Below, piece after piece: positions 6,011 to 6,562 of a stretch of 6,562 bases of DNA (positions are counted from its first letter, which is position 1; each line of letters starts with the position of its first letter). Source of the stretch: Pseudomonadota bacterium (GTDB lineage: Bacteria > Pseudomonadota > Alphaproteobacteria > Rhizobiales > Xanthobacteraceae). The notes under the pieces are model-generated. The model was not told where the DNA came from, ran no database searches, and worked only from the letters and a program-made list of their open reading frames with translations. Location: NCBI GenBank assembly GCA_021823875.1, contig JAKAMD010000202.1, positions 1 through 6,562 of the forward strand. Direction: 5' to 3'. Position numbers and translations under genes: made by a program.

Positions 6011-6027
6011 CACATTGTGCCAATGTG
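6011..6027 (+). repeat. Inverted repeat covering the start codon of the 66-aa gene
   Basis: CACATTG (6011-6017), loop TGC, CAATGTG (6021-6027) is a perfect seven-base inverted repeat. The ATG at 6023-6025 lies in the second arm and an alternative GTG at 6017-6019 at the end of the first, so an mRNA hairpin would hide the start region. A second short hairpin, CGGCT/AGCCG around 5992-6007, lies just before it. It could lower translation initiation or be a protein-binding site. Confidence 0.45.
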
Positions 6028-6223
6028 GCGGAATATCTCCACGGCACCTTTCGATCGCGACATTGAGCTGGCCGTCATCGACAGGGACGGCCCGCATGCG
6101 CTGGTTTTTGCCTGCCGGCGTATCCTGGGCGGCTGGATGAATGCCGAAACGCGCGAGCGGCTGGATGTCCACCCGACCCATTGGCGCGAATGGGGGCCGC
6201 AGCAGCAGCGCCAGACCGGCTAG
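6023..6223 (+). CDS. Small conserved-type protein beginning MWRNISTAPFDRD, function unknown
   Basis: This 66-residue soluble protein reads MWRNISTAPFDRDIELAVID (1-20), then HALVFACRRILGGWMNAET (25-43), and ends with RLDVHPTHWREW (46-57). The opening 'W..IsTAP.D' motif and the 'PTHWREW' ending recur in short hypothetical proteins of Bradyrhizobium and relatives, and the 'W..I.TAP' opening also in some phage-type small proteins; this is recognition, and no function is known to me. No signal peptide or membrane segment is present. ATG at 6023 is chosen because the family usually begins with the Trp motif; GTG at 6017 is possible. There is no good ribosome-binding site, and the start lies in an inverted repeat. 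The FNR/FixK palindrome upstream suggests low-oxygen control. Its stop overlaps the convergent gene's stop in one CTAG. Confidence 0.75.
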   Translation: MWRNISTAPFDRDIELAVIDRDGPHALVFACRRILGGWMNAETRERLDVHPTHWREWGPQQQRQTG

Positions 6224-6381
6224 CGCGAATTTCTCTTTCGGTCTTTCGGCTTGGATGCGGCGAGTTTCGCTTCTTCTTCCGCCAACAGGCGAAGTAAAAT
6301 TTGGCGGTGACTTTCGTCGGTTTCCTGCGCGAGCAGGCGGCGAAAATGCTCGATATTGAGACGGGCCACACTGCGGTCCAC
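6220..6381 (-). CDS. Small charged helical protein (53 aa), function unknown
   Basis: This 53-residue protein is almost entirely helical by composition. ARLNIEHFRRLLAQETDESH (6-25) and the RQILLRLLAEEEAKLAASKP segment (26-45) alternate Leu with Glu/Arg in a heptad-like way, followed by a basic tail KDRKRNSR. Short 'ARLNIEHFR..L..E.DE..R..L.RLL.EEE.KL' proteins are common in Bradyrhizobium relatives, without known role (recognition only). GTG at 6381 is chosen as start because AGGGAG lies about ten bases upstream and homologues begin near xDRxxARLN. The frame remains open to a TTG at 6552, but those residues show no family pattern. It is convergent with the 66-aa gene, sharing the CTAG at 6220-6223. 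It could form a small coiled-coil dimer; no partner is visible. Confidence 0.72.
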   Translation of the reverse strand: MDRSVARLNIEHFRRLLAQETDESHRQILLRLLAEEEAKLAASKPKDRKRNSR

Positions 6382-6466
6382 GACGTGCGAGCTCCCTGAC
6401 GTTTTGCCGCACAATAGAGCCGCGTGGCCGGAAGGGAAAGATCGCCGTCGATCGCGAAGACGTTGT

Positions 6467-6488
6467 TTGAGTCGGCTTGACGACTCAA
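6467..6488. repeat. Perfect 8-base inverted repeat near the right edge
   Basis: TTGAGTCG (6467-6474) and CGACTCAA (6481-6488) flank the six-base loop GCTTGA. The repeat lies about 86 bases upstream of the 53-aa gene start, in the 6382-6562 stretch where I see no other gene. There is no T tract for termination. It may be an operator for the minus-strand gene or for a gene beyond the window. Confidence 0.4.
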
Positions 6489-6562
6489 CTTGAGCGATCT
6501 GATCGCGTTCAGGCCGCCCCGCCTTGTATGATGATGCACGACCGGCGGCCAAGCCGCGTCAG

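Noticed and set aside
6477..6488. TTGACGACTCAA as a third FixK/FNR site
   Set aside because: The half-sites are four bases apart rather than the six required between TTGA and TCAA, so the total length is 12, not 14.

Overview
The window is GC-rich, with densely packed genes and the codon use of an alphaproteobacterium. The mix of a fused branched-chain amino acid permease/ATPase, an OpgC-family membrane protein, FNR/FixK-type boxes and several small conserved-looking proteins suggests a Hyphomicrobiales member near Bradyrhizobium or Rhodopseudomonas. This placement is by recognition, not by search. No RNA gene, CRISPR array, insertion sequence or phage gene was seen.

Layout. (1) 2-2250, plus strand: the 3' end of a high-affinity branched-chain amino acid (or related amide/urea) ABC importer operon. 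A LivM permease is fused to a LivG ATPase in one chain, cut by the left edge, and overlaps livF by ATGA. (2) 2251-2278: a strong hairpin where livF converges on the next operon. (3) 2263-4139, minus strand: opgC, encoding a multi-pass glucan-modifying transferase, overlaps by 58 bases a gene for a secreted SGNH-hydrolase-like protein whose expected catalytic residues appear to be replaced. (4) 4235-4522, minus strand: a 95-aa ribbon-helix-helix regulator preceded by a FixK-like box. (5) 4816-5400, minus strand: a five-helix inner-membrane protein of unknown function. (6) 5401-5701: a 301-base stretch with no convincing gene and one hairpin. (7) 5702-6381: three small genes. A zinc-ribbon protein (minus) is divergent from a 66-aa 'MW..ISTAPFDRD' protein (plus), with a perfect FNR/FixK palindrome between them. 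The 66-aa gene converges on a 53-aa helical protein (minus), and their stop codons share one CTAG. (8) 6382-6562: no gene seen apart from the ribosome-binding site of the 53-aa gene and one hairpin.

How the parts may work together. The transporter genes form one functional unit. OpgC plus the SGNH-like protein look like a coupled membrane-transferase and periplasmic-partner pair for cell-envelope glucan substitution. The two FixK/FNR-like sites, both beside small genes of unknown role, suggest that part of this region responds to low oxygen. The most unusual items are the apparently triad-less SGNH partner of OpgC and the oxygen-type control boxes next to uncharacterised small proteins.
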